Assembly: GCF_900197595.1 (NCBI RefSeq)
Contig: NZ_FZLO01000001.1
Location: 62,001-126,000 of the forward strand
DNA: 64,000 bases
DNA from: Scatolibacter rhodanostii
GTDB taxonomy: Bacteria > Bacillota > Clostridia > Oscillospirales > Acutalibacteraceae
Reading direction: 5' to 3'
In this document: positions 17,405-25,645 of the stretch, piece after piece
Layout of the letters: each line of letters begins with the position of its first letter
Numbering within the stretch: position 1 is the stretch's first letter
The notes under the pieces: generated by a model
Told to the model about the DNA's origin: nothing
Seen by the model: only the letters and a program-made list of their open reading frames with translations
Database searches by the model: none
Position numbers and translations under genes: made by a program

Positions 17405-18322
17405 TTACTCGTTTACCCAATTTTTTTGCCCGTGCCACTGAATTAAGGTGACAACCAGTATAATCAAAAAAAGGAAATAAGCGATGGCAGAGGCATATCC
17501 CATTTTTGTGTTGGTAAAAGCCTCTTTATAAATGCGGAAGACAAGCACCGTAGTTGCCCTGCCGGGGCCCCCTTCGGTCGTAACGTTGATGATGTCAAAG
17601 ATCTGGAAAGAACCGATAATGCACAAAATGGTACACATAAAAGTGGTGGGAGACAGCATCGGCCAAGTTACGTTTTTAAAAGTTTGCCAAGAGTTGGCAC
17701 CGTCAATTTTAGCAGCTTCATAAAGGTGAGGAGGAATATTTTTCAAGCCACCTATAAAGAGAATCATATAATAACCGGCCTGCTTCCAGACTACAACTAA
17801 AACGACCGTCAATAGGGCTGTTTTAGTTGAAAAGAACCACTTTGGTAAGTGATCGGCAGACATTCCTAAAAACTGAAGTAAATTATTAATAGGTCCTTGT
17901 GTTGGTTCAAATAAAAGCATAGAAACACAACCAATGGCAACCATAGAAGTCAAATTTGGGAAAAAATAAACTGTTTTGAAAAAACTTTGTCCAGGTAATT
18001 TTTTATTCAGTAGAAGAGCCAATAATAGGCCTGCCAAAATCGTGAGCGGTACACTTGTTAAAGAGTAAACGAGGTTATTCACCAAAGCGGCTTTAAACTG
18101 TGAATCGTTAAACATTTTTGCATAATTGCTGAAGCCAACAAAGCTTGGAGCTTTGAATCCAGTATAATTTGTAAAACTAATAAAAAAACCGGCAACGATA
18201 GGAAGTGCGATGAAGATAAGAAACCCGATGAAATTAGGCAGCAAGTAAAGATAACCGGTTAAAGCTTCTTTTTTTGCGGCAGAACCCATTTTCTTTTTTT
18301 TCTTTTCTATTGCAGTTGTCAT
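17405..18322 (-). CDS. Carbohydrate ABC transporter permease, MalF/UgpA type
   Basis: First membrane subunit of the second importer, 305 residues. A lysine-rich N terminus (IEKKKKKMGSAAKKEA) precedes about six hydrophobic helices. The EAA loop reads LYEAAKIDGANSWQTFKNVTWPMLSP, and NVTTEGGPGRATTVLVFRIY is typical of the UgpA half. The stretch between it and the binding-protein gene holds a large stem-loop that may set the ratio of binding protein to permease. Confidence 0.93.
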   Translation of the reverse strand: MTTAIEKKKKKMGSAAKKEALTGYLYLLPNFIGFLIFIALPIVAGFFISFTNYTGFKAPSFVGFSNYAKMFNDSQFKAALVNNLVYSLTSVPLTILAGLLLALLLNKKLPGQSFFKTVYFFPNLTSMVAIGCVSMLLFEPTQGPINNLLQFLGMSADHLPKWFFSTKTALLTVVLVVVWKQAGYYMILFIGGLKNIPPHLYEAAKIDGANSWQTFKNVTWPMLSPTTFMCTILCIIGSFQIFDIINVTTEGGPGRATTVLVFRIYKEAFTNTKMGYASAIAYFLFLIILVVTLIQWHGQKNWVNE

Positions 18323-18356
18323 AATGAATCTCCTTCAATGAGTTTTGCTAAAAACA

Positions 18357-18416
18357 GCCGACGCCGAAGAGGAATCTCTGGAGATGAATCTCGGAGAGGG
18401 ACTCTTTAGCGCCGGC
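18357..18416 (-). promoter_or_regulatory. Stem-loop between binding-protein and permease genes
   Basis: On the minus strand GCCGGCGCTAAAGAG pairs imperfectly (two G-U pairs and one mismatch) with CTCTTCGGCGTCGGC, enclosing CTC/GAG-rich smaller stems; TGTTTTT follows. GC-rich stem-loops after the first gene of sugar ABC operons are known to stabilise or attenuate transcripts so that binding protein exceeds permease. Partial termination is the likely effect here. Confidence 0.6.
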
Positions 18417-18450
18417 GCGTTTTATCAGCTATTCGGCTGCTGAAATCAAC

Positions 18451-19782
18451 TTATTCAGCAGAGTTGGCTATGGATTCATCTCGCAATGAGAAATAGTTCT
18501 CAAAAGCTTCGTCAACAGATTGCTCATCTAGCAGATAGAGTTCCATTTCTTGTTTAAAAGCTTCGTTCAAGTCATGATAATTGGCTTCTGTGCCTTGCTC
18601 ATCATTAATTTTAGCAGAGAAGCGATAATCAACACCGTCTACCTTGACAAGATCTTTGTAAACACTTAGAGCGGCATCTGTGCTGTAACTGGGCACGTTC
18701 TTAGTTTTTGCATAGATAGAAGTACCGGCATCAGATGTGGTAGCAAATTCAATGAAATCATAAGCTTCTTGTGGGTGTTTTGAATTGGCAGAAACACACA
18801 GGTAAGAAGATTGACCAACGGTAGATCCTTTTTCAGCACCTTCAAACACTGGCAGAGGAGCGGCACCGTATTCGAAAGGTACGTCTAACAAGTTGAATTC
18901 CCAGTCGCCGTTGACCATCATATAAATGTTGCCTGCGCCAAAATAGGAGTTAATGTCGAATGTACCAGCACTCATCTCAGCAATTCCGGGGTTACTCTTA
19001 TCTTCTACATAGAGTTTATGTAAGACTTCCATGTATTTTCTGGTATTCTCCATCGGTGCTTCAGCAGTTAAATATTCTCCAACTGAAGTTGCGCCTAAGT
19101 TAAGTGTCCAGTTAGGGATGATACCGCCCCAATATTTTGTTCCATTTTCTTCGGCAGTTAATTGTTTAGAGAGTGTGGCATATTCATCCCAGGTCAAATC
19201 GATTGGGTACTCTAAACCCTTGGCATCAAAAAGATCTTTGTTGTAAAATAACATCCAGCAAGATCCTGTGGTGGGCATACCAAAGAAATTGCCATCAGCA
19301 TTTTTGGCTCCAACCAAAGTAGTGTTCTCAATGGGAGAAAGATCAAGGCCACTTTGTTTTGCATAATCTGTGAGATCAAGCAGTGCATCGTTTGCCATAT
19401 ACTGTTTTACCTGGCTAGGTGAACGAACCCAAAACACATCAAGTTCGCCAGACGCACCAGCTGTTAAAACCTTTAGTTTGTCATCATAATCATCATTAGG
19501 AATGATATGTTTAACAATGGTGACGCCGTTATCCATGGCATTATACTCGTCAATCAAATTGTCGACAAGACCTTCACTGTCAGAATGCTCATGGAAATTA
19601 ATAATAATATCATCGGAGTTAGTTTTGCTGCCTTCTTCTTTGGATTCTTCTTTGCTACTGACACTTTCAGCGGCAGAAGATTCTTTGCTAGGTTCAGCAG
19701 AAGATGTTCCCTGATCAGACCCACAAGAGGCGAGTGAGAAAATCATAGTTGCTGACAATAATAGAGTTAACAATCTTTTCAT
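18451..19782 (-). CDS. Sugar-binding lipoprotein of the second ABC importer
   Basis: Solute-binding subunit of 443 residues. A signal peptide leads to lipobox LASC with acylated Cys20, then a Ser/Glu/Lys-rich linker (21-55) and an SBP_bac_1/MalE-type fold. Motifs such as YNKDLFDAKGLEYP, LTWDEYATLSKQL and YMMVNGDWEFN are typical of oligosaccharide-binding members. It heads the operon with the two permeases. The neighbouring upstream gene encodes a clear paralogue with the same motifs. The ligand cannot be read. Confidence 0.93.
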   Translation of the reverse strand: MKRLLTLLLSATMIFSLASCGSDQGTSSAEPSKESSAAESVSSKEESKEEGSKTNSDDIIINFHEHSDSEGLVDNLIDEYNAMDNGVTIVKHIIPNDDYDDKLKVLTAGASGELDVFWVRSPSQVKQYMANDALLDLTDYAKQSGLDLSPIENTTLVGAKNADGNFFGMPTTGSCWMLFYNKDLFDAKGLEYPIDLTWDEYATLSKQLTAEENGTKYWGGIIPNWTLNLGATSVGEYLTAEAPMENTRKYMEVLHKLYVEDKSNPGIAEMSAGTFDINSYFGAGNIYMMVNGDWEFNLLDVPFEYGAAPLPVFEGAEKGSTVGQSSYLCVSANSKHPQEAYDFIEFATTSDAGTSIYAKTKNVPSYSTDAALSVYKDLVKVDGVDYRFSAKINDEQGTEANYHDLNEAFKQEMELYLLDEQSVDEAFENYFSLRDESIANSAE

Positions 19783-20054
19783 AGCTTTACCACCTTTATT
19801 ATTTTATTGCTGTGGATTACTCTCATTTGAAAACAGACAGGACGTTTTTAAACAAGAAATATAGTTGTGTATATTGTTGTAATCCACGAATTCAATATAA
19901 TTATTGTATATTTAATAGTAAATATCAACAAGAGGGAAATTCTGTGAACGCTCAATCATGAAACAGGCGATAAAAGTTACAATAATGTTTTTAAACAGAT
20001 AGGATCGACCCGTTTAAAGGCTAAAATCATCTTTTTTGGCAAATTTAGTCCGAC

Positions 20055-20101
20055 TGCAATAGAATTAGGGTGGATATTTTATCCACCCTAATTCTATTGC
20101 A
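20055..20101. repeat. Perfect 22-bp inverted repeat between paralogous binding-protein genes
   Basis: TGCAATAGAATTAGGGTGGA continues two bases and returns as an exact complement after a 3-nt TTT loop. The structure is far longer than needed for termination and has no U-run on either side. It could still stop or stabilise the upstream binding-protein transcript. The remainder of 19783-20175 is AT-rich with a weak promoter-like TTGTTG-17-TACAAT on the minus strand and nothing else recognised. Confidence 0.7.
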
Positions 20102-20175
20102 AACATAAATAGGTTGCTATTGAGGATTGGTTAGAAAGACAAAGAAGCTCTCAAAAAACAGCAGCATATCTTTTG

Positions 20176-21471
20176 CTACTCCTGGTTCAAAATATCGCTT
20201 CTCTTTTGAAAATAGGAGTCAAAGGCAGTATCAAAGTCAACTTCTCCATTCAAATAAAACCTAATTTCGTCCTTGAAGAGCTGGTTCAATTCTCGGTAGT
20301 AGATGTGAGCCCCCTCTTCATTTGAGATGGAGGATTGGAAGAAGTATTTTGCACCAGGCACATTTGCATTTTGAAGGTAAATTTTTGCAGAATTATCAGT
20401 GAAATAGGCAGGGCAGGCAGCATATTGGGCGATGATGTCTGCTCCACCTTCACCGCAGTAGAACGAAGCAAATTTAAACGCTTCGCTGGGGTGATTAGAG
20501 TAATAAGAAATGCCAAGATAAGAACAGCCGCCGGCAGTTGAACCCGCAGGAACATCTTCAAAAACAGGAAGCGGTGCAATATCCCAATCCAAAGAGAAAT
20601 CACGAGCTTTTTCATCGTTATGGATTTGCATGGTAGCCCAATCGCCGTTAATCATCATAGCAACTTTGTTGTCTTCAAAAAAAGTAATGATGTCGTCAGA
20701 ATAAAAGCTAGTGGGGTCTGCCATAGTCAGAGAATCTGGATTAGAGTGGTCAATGTTATAAACCCGATTCAAGAAGCGGATATATTTCTGCGTAATAGGT
20801 AATTCGTCGTCTGTCAAATATTCTCCGGCAGTGGCAGCTCCCAAGTTCACTGTCCAAAAGGGAATAAAACCGCCCCAAACAGATTTTTTACCGGAAGCAT
20901 TTACTTTTGTAAGCTGTAGAGATAAATCTGCGTATTCATCCCATGTCATTTGAGTGGGATAAGGTAAGCCGGCGTCGTCAAAAATTGCTTTATTATAGAA
21001 AAGCAGCCATGCTGATTTAATACGAGGCAGTCCATATACACGGTTATCCATGGTGACGATTTCAGCAGTAGAGCCAAAATTAGAAATATCTAAATCAGAA
21101 TGAGAAATATATTCCTTCAAATCCAAAGTCAAACGACGTGTACCAAGTTGATTGGTTTGGCAAGGCTGACGAATGTAAAGACAATCAATAGAATCATCGC
21201 CGCTTTGCAGACGCTCAAGAATCTCATTGTCATAAAGGTTGTTGTTGATATAATAGACTGACACATAACTAGTGGTAGAAGTCTCATTAAAAGCATGAAC
21301 AATCTTATCCGTCAAACCAACATTGTCGCTGGAATCAAAAAGAGTAATTTTCACTTTTTGATTATCTGCTAAAGGGGACTCTGAATTTACGCTTTCTGAT
21401 ACCGCACAAGAAGGCATAGACAAAAGAAGAATGGTAACAAGCAATAGACAAAGCAGTTTAGATTTTTTCAT
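20176..21471 (-). CDS. Sugar-binding lipoprotein, paralogue beside the two-component system
   Basis: Binding lipoprotein of 431 residues with lipobox MPSC (Cys22). It is a paralogue of the next gene: both share LLFYNKAIFDDAGLPYP/MLFYNKDLFDAKGLEYP-type segments, MTWDEYADLSLQLT, a WGGxIPxWTxNLGA block, and MMxNGDW. It has no permease of its own and is divergent from a histidine kinase gene. It may present ligand to that kinase, or be an alternative binding protein for the same permeases. Which of these holds is not decidable from sequence. Confidence 0.9.
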   Translation of the reverse strand: MKKSKLLCLLLVTILLLSMPSCAVSESVNSESPLADNQKVKITLFDSSDNVGLTDKIVHAFNETSTTSYVSVYYINNNLYDNEILERLQSGDDSIDCLYIRQPCQTNQLGTRRLTLDLKEYISHSDLDISNFGSTAEIVTMDNRVYGLPRIKSAWLLFYNKAIFDDAGLPYPTQMTWDEYADLSLQLTKVNASGKKSVWGGFIPFWTVNLGAATAGEYLTDDELPITQKYIRFLNRVYNIDHSNPDSLTMADPTSFYSDDIITFFEDNKVAMMINGDWATMQIHNDEKARDFSLDWDIAPLPVFEDVPAGSTAGGCSYLGISYYSNHPSEAFKFASFYCGEGGADIIAQYAACPAYFTDNSAKIYLQNANVPGAKYFFQSSISNEEGAHIYYRELNQLFKDEIRFYLNGEVDFDTAFDSYFQKRSDILNQE

Positions 21472-21524
21472 CTTTCTTTATCTCCATAAAAAAGCTACTA
21501 TTAAATAGGTACCTATATAATATC

Positions 21525-21554
21525 AGGATAGCATAAAAAAATGAAATTCGTCAA
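21525..21554 (-). promoter_or_regulatory. Candidate SigA promoter of the paralogous binding-protein gene
   Basis: TTGACG, 18-nt spacer, TATCCT, about 55 nt before the start codon, in the divergent region shared with the kinase gene. Confidence 0.5.
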
Positions 21555-21581
21555 GAGAGATAAATAAAAAGAGAAATTTGT

Positions 21582-21610
21582 TTGTTTTTGTTGACTTTAT
21601 ACGATATGAT
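21582..21610 (+). promoter_or_regulatory. Candidate SigA promoter of the kinase-regulator operon
   Basis: TTGTTT, 17-nt spacer, TATGAT, about 95 nt before the kinase start codon. Confidence 0.5.
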
Positions 21611-21705
21611 AGGAGAGTAAGATTTATTTTGTTTCTATTTTGAGAGTGAAAGATGTTTTTTGCAAGCCTATCAAGATGACTTTGTAAGAAGAAAGGGGAG
21701 AGCAA

Positions 21706-23298
21706 ATGGTCTACATAGTATTAATTATTTTTGCGGCATTGCTTGTTTTTTTAAGTCTGTTCCAAAAAAACAAAACCAAACTGACTGTTTTGTTTTCTCT
21801 TGTGACAATCAGTTATATTTTATCGATGTGTTTCTATTTGCTGTATGTTTGCAAAGATTCCTTACATCTTGGCGTATTTCTAGATTATTTTCCGTTTCCC
21901 AGAAAAATTGTACTTTGGCTTTATTCGCTTAAAATATCAAAAATGGCTTTGCTTAGAATTTTAAACCTATGCTCATTGTTCTTTTTAATGTGTAACGTCT
22001 TATTTGCTTCTTCTTTTTATGAGAAAACAAGCAAGAAAGCCGAAAAAATTATTTTAACAGGCTGTGGCGTTTTTTGCATTCTGTTAGCAATTGTGTTTGA
22101 TCCGCAATTTTATATTGCTGTCTATCGATGGTTATATCCCCGATTTTTTCATGCAAAGACCATAGAAAATATATTTTTGGCGATTGGTGATTTTTCAAAT
22201 GTGATTTATCTGGTGATACAGCTAATTTGTATTGTGTTGGTAGGCGTAGAACTGATAGCCTATTTAAAAATCAAATTGCTCAGAATGAATTTATTGTTGG
22301 TTACACTGGTATATGCGTTGTTGCTCTTTACTTATATGTTGTTTTTTTATCGTATCCCCGGCACCATTATTAAATATTCCAAGGTGGCTGATTTAATTAC
22401 ATTTAGGCCGATTATGAATACCACTAGCATGAATTATTTTCGCTATTTTCCTTATATTGTCTTGTCGCTTTTACTGCTATTTGCTGTTGCTTATTTTTCT
22501 CTTTCTGTAACAAAAAGAAACATGGATATTACCCATATGGAGGTCAGTCGAAGTATACAGGCCGCCAATGTTTCTTCCAGGCTTTTTTGCCACTACATCA
22601 AAAATGAGATTCTGGCAATTTCAGCAGAGGTCGAAACGATTCCGGTCAATGAAGAAAACCGTGAATCTGTTGAAGGGCTTCTCAGCAGATGCGAAACAAT
22701 TTATCAGAAGCTAGACGGCATTCATAAGAGCATAAGAGAAAATTCGATGCATATTAAACGGGTATCGGCAGATGAAGTGATTCAATCTGCACTTGCCTAT
22801 GTAGAAAAATCAAAACCGTTAAAGGGAATTACAGTAGAGGTCAACTGTCAAAAACCATCGCCTTACCTGTTTGTAGATCCGATTTACTTTGAACAGGCAC
22901 TCATCGAAATGATTTATAACGCTTCTGACGCGATGGATACCTGTGAAAAAAAAGAGTTGCATATTTCGGTGCATTACAGTCTTCGCTGGGTTACTGTTCG
23001 CATAGCAGATACCGGCAAAGGGATTGAAAAAAAAGATTTAGCCAATATCTTCACACCTCTTTTTTCTACCAAACCGATGACACAAAATTGGGGTGTAGGG
23101 TTAACTTTAACCCACAGTGTGATTTCAGCTTTTAATGGAAGAATTGATGTAAGCAGTGAAGTGGGCAAAGGCACTACTTTTGACTTGCTTTTACCAGCCA
23201 ATGCGCAAAAGGCATATCTAAGTATGGATCAATTTTTCTCTAGAAGACGAACTAAAAAAGCAAAAATAAAACAGCCTAAATTTAATGGAGAGGGATAA
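21706..23298 (+). CDS. Membrane sensor histidine kinase
   Basis: A 530-residue kinase. The first 270 residues hold about seven hydrophobic segments and no obvious extracytoplasmic sensor domain. The cytoplasmic part has a likely phospho-acceptor His296 in FCHYIKNEIL, an N box IEMIYNASDA (400-409), G1 box DTGKGI (435-440), F box FTPLFSTK (449-456) and G2 box GVGLTLT (463-469). All nucleotide-binding boxes are intact. GGGGAGAG precedes the ATG. It is followed directly by its response regulator. The short outer loops suggest that it senses through a partner, for which the divergent binding lipoprotein is the obvious candidate. Confidence 0.93.
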   Translation: MVYIVLIIFAALLVFLSLFQKNKTKLTVLFSLVTISYILSMCFYLLYVCKDSLHLGVFLDYFPFPRKIVLWLYSLKISKMALLRILNLCSLFFLMCNVLFASSFYEKTSKKAEKIILTGCGVFCILLAIVFDPQFYIAVYRWLYPRFFHAKTIENIFLAIGDFSNVIYLVIQLICIVLVGVELIAYLKIKLLRMNLLLVTLVYALLLFTYMLFFYRIPGTIIKYSKVADLITFRPIMNTTSMNYFRYFPYIVLSLLLLFAVAYFSLSVTKRNMDITHMEVSRSIQAANVSSRLFCHYIKNEILAISAEVETIPVNEENRESVEGLLSRCETIYQKLDGIHKSIRENSMHIKRVSADEVIQSALAYVEKSKPLKGITVEVNCQKPSPYLFVDPIYFEQALIEMIYNASDAMDTCEKKELHISVHYSLRWVTVRIADTGKGIEKKDLANIFTPLFSTKPMTQNWGVGLTLTHSVISAFNGRIDVSSEVGKGTTFDLLLPANAQKAYLSMDQFFSRRRTKKAKIKQPKFNGEG

Positions 23299-23299
23299 A

Positions 23300-24010
23300 T
23301 TGGAAAACAATAAAATTAAAGTATTGGTGGCAGAAGACATTTTGCCGATTATGAAGCGGTATACAAAAATATTAGAAAAAGCAGCAGATATTGAAGTAGT
23401 GGCAGCTGTACAAAGTGGTTATGAGGCTGTGCTACTGGTGGGTATACATCGGCCGGATGTCATTTTGATGGATATTGAAATGGAAACCCGAACATCAGGG
23501 CTTGATGCTACCAGAGAAATCTTGCATCATTTCCCTGATACTAAAATTGTGATTTTAACGGTATATGAGGATGATGAAACCATTTTTAATGCGTTTCAAA
23601 TGGGCGTGTGTGATTATATCCTGAAAAATTCGAATCCCGAAGAAATTATAACTTGTATCAAAGATGCTTATTATAACCGTTCGCCGATTCGACCTGTGAT
23701 TGCAGAGAAAATTCGCTCGGAGTTTCAGCGGATTTATAAAGCTGAAAAAAGCTTATTGTATTGTCTGCACCTGATTACCCAGCTAACACAAACAGAGGTC
23801 GATATTTTAGATTTGCTGAATAAAGGCTATACGCGCAAGCAGATTTGTGAGGTTCGCTATGTAGAGATGTCAACGGTCAAAACACAAATTCATAATATTC
23901 TGAAAAAATTTGAGATGTCCAATATTGTTGAAGTGCTTGAACTACTCAACAGCATGAATGTTTTTGAATATTTGCATAACATGAAGCACCTAGGGGACGA
24001 AAAAGCGTGA
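23300..24010 (+). CDS. NarL/FixJ-type response regulator
   Basis: Transcription regulator of about 236 residues. The receiver domain (to about residue 125) has the acidic pair in VLVAEDI, phospho-acceptor Asp in VILMDIEM, Thr in ILTVYED and Lys in YILKNS. The C-terminal LuxR-type helix-turn-helix includes LTQTEVDILDLLNKGYTRKQICE and STVKTQIHNILKKF. I favour the TTG start behind GGAGAGGG, just after the kinase stop. An ATG at 23285 would overlap the kinase gene but has no ribosome site. Likely targets are the divergent binding-protein gene, the ABC operon and the GH5 gene. Confidence 0.92.
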   Translation: MENNKIKVLVAEDILPIMKRYTKILEKAADIEVVAAVQSGYEAVLLVGIHRPDVILMDIEMETRTSGLDATREILHHFPDTKIVILTVYEDDETIFNAFQMGVCDYILKNSNPEEIITCIKDAYYNRSPIRPVIAEKIRSEFQRIYKAEKSLLYCLHLITQLTQTEVDILDLLNKGYTRKQICEVRYVEMSTVKTQIHNILKKFEMSNIVEVLELLNSMNVFEYLHNMKHLGDEKA

Positions 24011-24136
24011 CAGAATAACGCTTGATTAGAAAAAATAACCCTTTACCTAGGAGTAGTTTTATAGTATCTTGTAAAATGGATAAAGTTCAGTTAGCATTGC
24101 GGTTTTAAAATCGTAGGGTATGAATAGGAGAAATGT

Positions 24137-25465
24137 ATGAAACAGTTCGTTAAGGCAAAAGATACTCGACTCTATTTTGGAGAAAAGCCCTTGTTTTTGA
24201 GAGGGTTAGGGGTCGGCAGTTGGCTAAATATGGAGCATTTTATGTTGGGAATTCCTACACCTGACAGTATGATTCGTCAATCATTTACAGAAGTTTATGG
24301 GGAAGAGAATGCAGAAAATTTCTTTGATGATTTTTTCAAAAGCTTTTTGCAAGCGGAAGATTTTCAAGTTTTAAAAGATACCGGCATTAATTTCATTAGA
24401 GTACCGTTTAATCATCGAATCTTTTTAAATGAGCAGACAGGTGAATATTTAGAATATGGCTTTGCTATGATGAAAAGATTATTGGATTTTTGCGAGGAAT
24501 ATAAAATCTTTGTCATGCCTGATTTACATACGACACCAGGGGGGCAAAATCCAGATTGGCATAGTGATAACCGTTCGGGTATACCGCAGTTTTGGGAGTT
24601 TGCGGCTTTGCGCCATCAGATGACAAAGCTATGGGGCGAAATTGCCAAGCGTTTTTCGTCCTATGAATATTTGCTGGGATATGACTTGCTCAATGAGCCC
24701 AGTATGGCTTCTTGGGAAGCCATGAATAGCTTTTATGAGGAGACAATTACTGAAATTCGCCGCTACGATACCAATCATGCGATTGTGCTCGAGGGCGATA
24801 TGTTTGCCATGGATTTTAGCGGCTTGAACCATTTTGATGACTCCAATATTGTTTTGAGCTTTCACTATTATCCAACCGTGTGGAACGACAAACTGCTGGA
24901 CAAGGATATGCCCCGAGAAAAGCGATGGGAAGAATTTGAAAGCGGACTGCTGCGATTAGCTTCGATTCGGGAACAGTTCAAGCGTCCTGTTATCTGTGGA
25001 GAAGCCGGTTATGATTTGCACCCTGATGACATGGATTTCTGCATGGATTTGCTCGAAGATACCATCGCAATTTTTGAAAAACATGAAATCAACTGGGCAA
25101 TTTGGACCTATAAAGATGCTGCCTTTATGGGCATGGTTTATCCAAAGTCGGATACGCCTTGGATGCAGCTGGCACAAAAATTGCGCGAGAAATGGACACA
25201 TTACAAAGAGATGGAACAAGGCAAGCGCATGATTCATTCTGCGGCAGAAGAATTTGGTGGAATCAGCGAAAATCTTGCTTACAAACTGCAATTTCGTATG
25301 AGAGCCATTCTGTATGAAATGCAGAAAGAGGAAATCCTCATTCCAACTTTGCGAGATATTCCTTGGGAAGAAATTAAAACAGCACCATCATCTTTCCTGT
25401 TGGAAAATTGTGAGATTTGGGACTGCTACCAAAAGCTATTGCAAAAATTCACGCAAAAGAATTGA
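24137..25465 (+). CDS. Cytoplasmic GH5 glycoside hydrolase (glucanase/glucosidase)
   Basis: Retaining beta-glycosidase of 442 residues. The TIM barrel shows N-terminal LRGLGVGSWLNMEHFMLG, the INFIRVPFNHR strand, acid/base Glu187 in YDLLNEPS, HYYP (243-246) and nucleophile Glu289 in VICGEAGYD. A helical C-terminal extension of about 90 residues follows the barrel. There is no signal peptide, so it acts on imported oligosaccharides, as exo-glucosidase members do. AATAGGAG precedes the ATG. It sits 126 nt after the response regulator gene and ends at a terminator. Beta-1,3/1,4/1,6-gluco-oligosaccharides are possible substrates; the specificity is not readable. Confidence 0.88.
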   Translation: MKQFVKAKDTRLYFGEKPLFLRGLGVGSWLNMEHFMLGIPTPDSMIRQSFTEVYGEENAENFFDDFFKSFLQAEDFQVLKDTGINFIRVPFNHRIFLNEQTGEYLEYGFAMMKRLLDFCEEYKIFVMPDLHTTPGGQNPDWHSDNRSGIPQFWEFAALRHQMTKLWGEIAKRFSSYEYLLGYDLLNEPSMASWEAMNSFYEETITEIRRYDTNHAIVLEGDMFAMDFSGLNHFDDSNIVLSFHYYPTVWNDKLLDKDMPREKRWEEFESGLLRLASIREQFKRPVICGEAGYDLHPDDMDFCMDLLEDTIAIFEKHEINWAIWTYKDAAFMGMVYPKSDTPWMQLAQKLREKWTHYKEMEQGKRMIHSAAEEFGGISENLAYKLQFRMRAILYEMQKEEILIPTLRDIPWEEIKTAPSSFLLENCEIWDCYQKLLQKFTQKN

Positions 25466-25572
25466 AAAATTGAGATATATGATTTTGGTAAGATGATTAA
25501 CATATAAATGCAGAAAACGGCACATAGCTTTGGAACTGAAACAGATGAGTGTGCAAAGCGAATGGAAAAGTA

Positions 25573-25605
25573 AAAAAACCTCCGACTGTTATATCGGAGG
25601 TTTTA
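25573..25605. terminator. Bidirectional terminator, GH5 / gapN
   Basis: AAACCTCCGA pairs with TCGGAGGTTT around an 8-nt loop, with an A-run on one side and TTTT on the other. It serves two convergent genes. Confidence 0.85.
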
Positions 25606-25645
25606 ACATTTTATATGCTTTATGTCTATAAAAGGGATGTGACTT

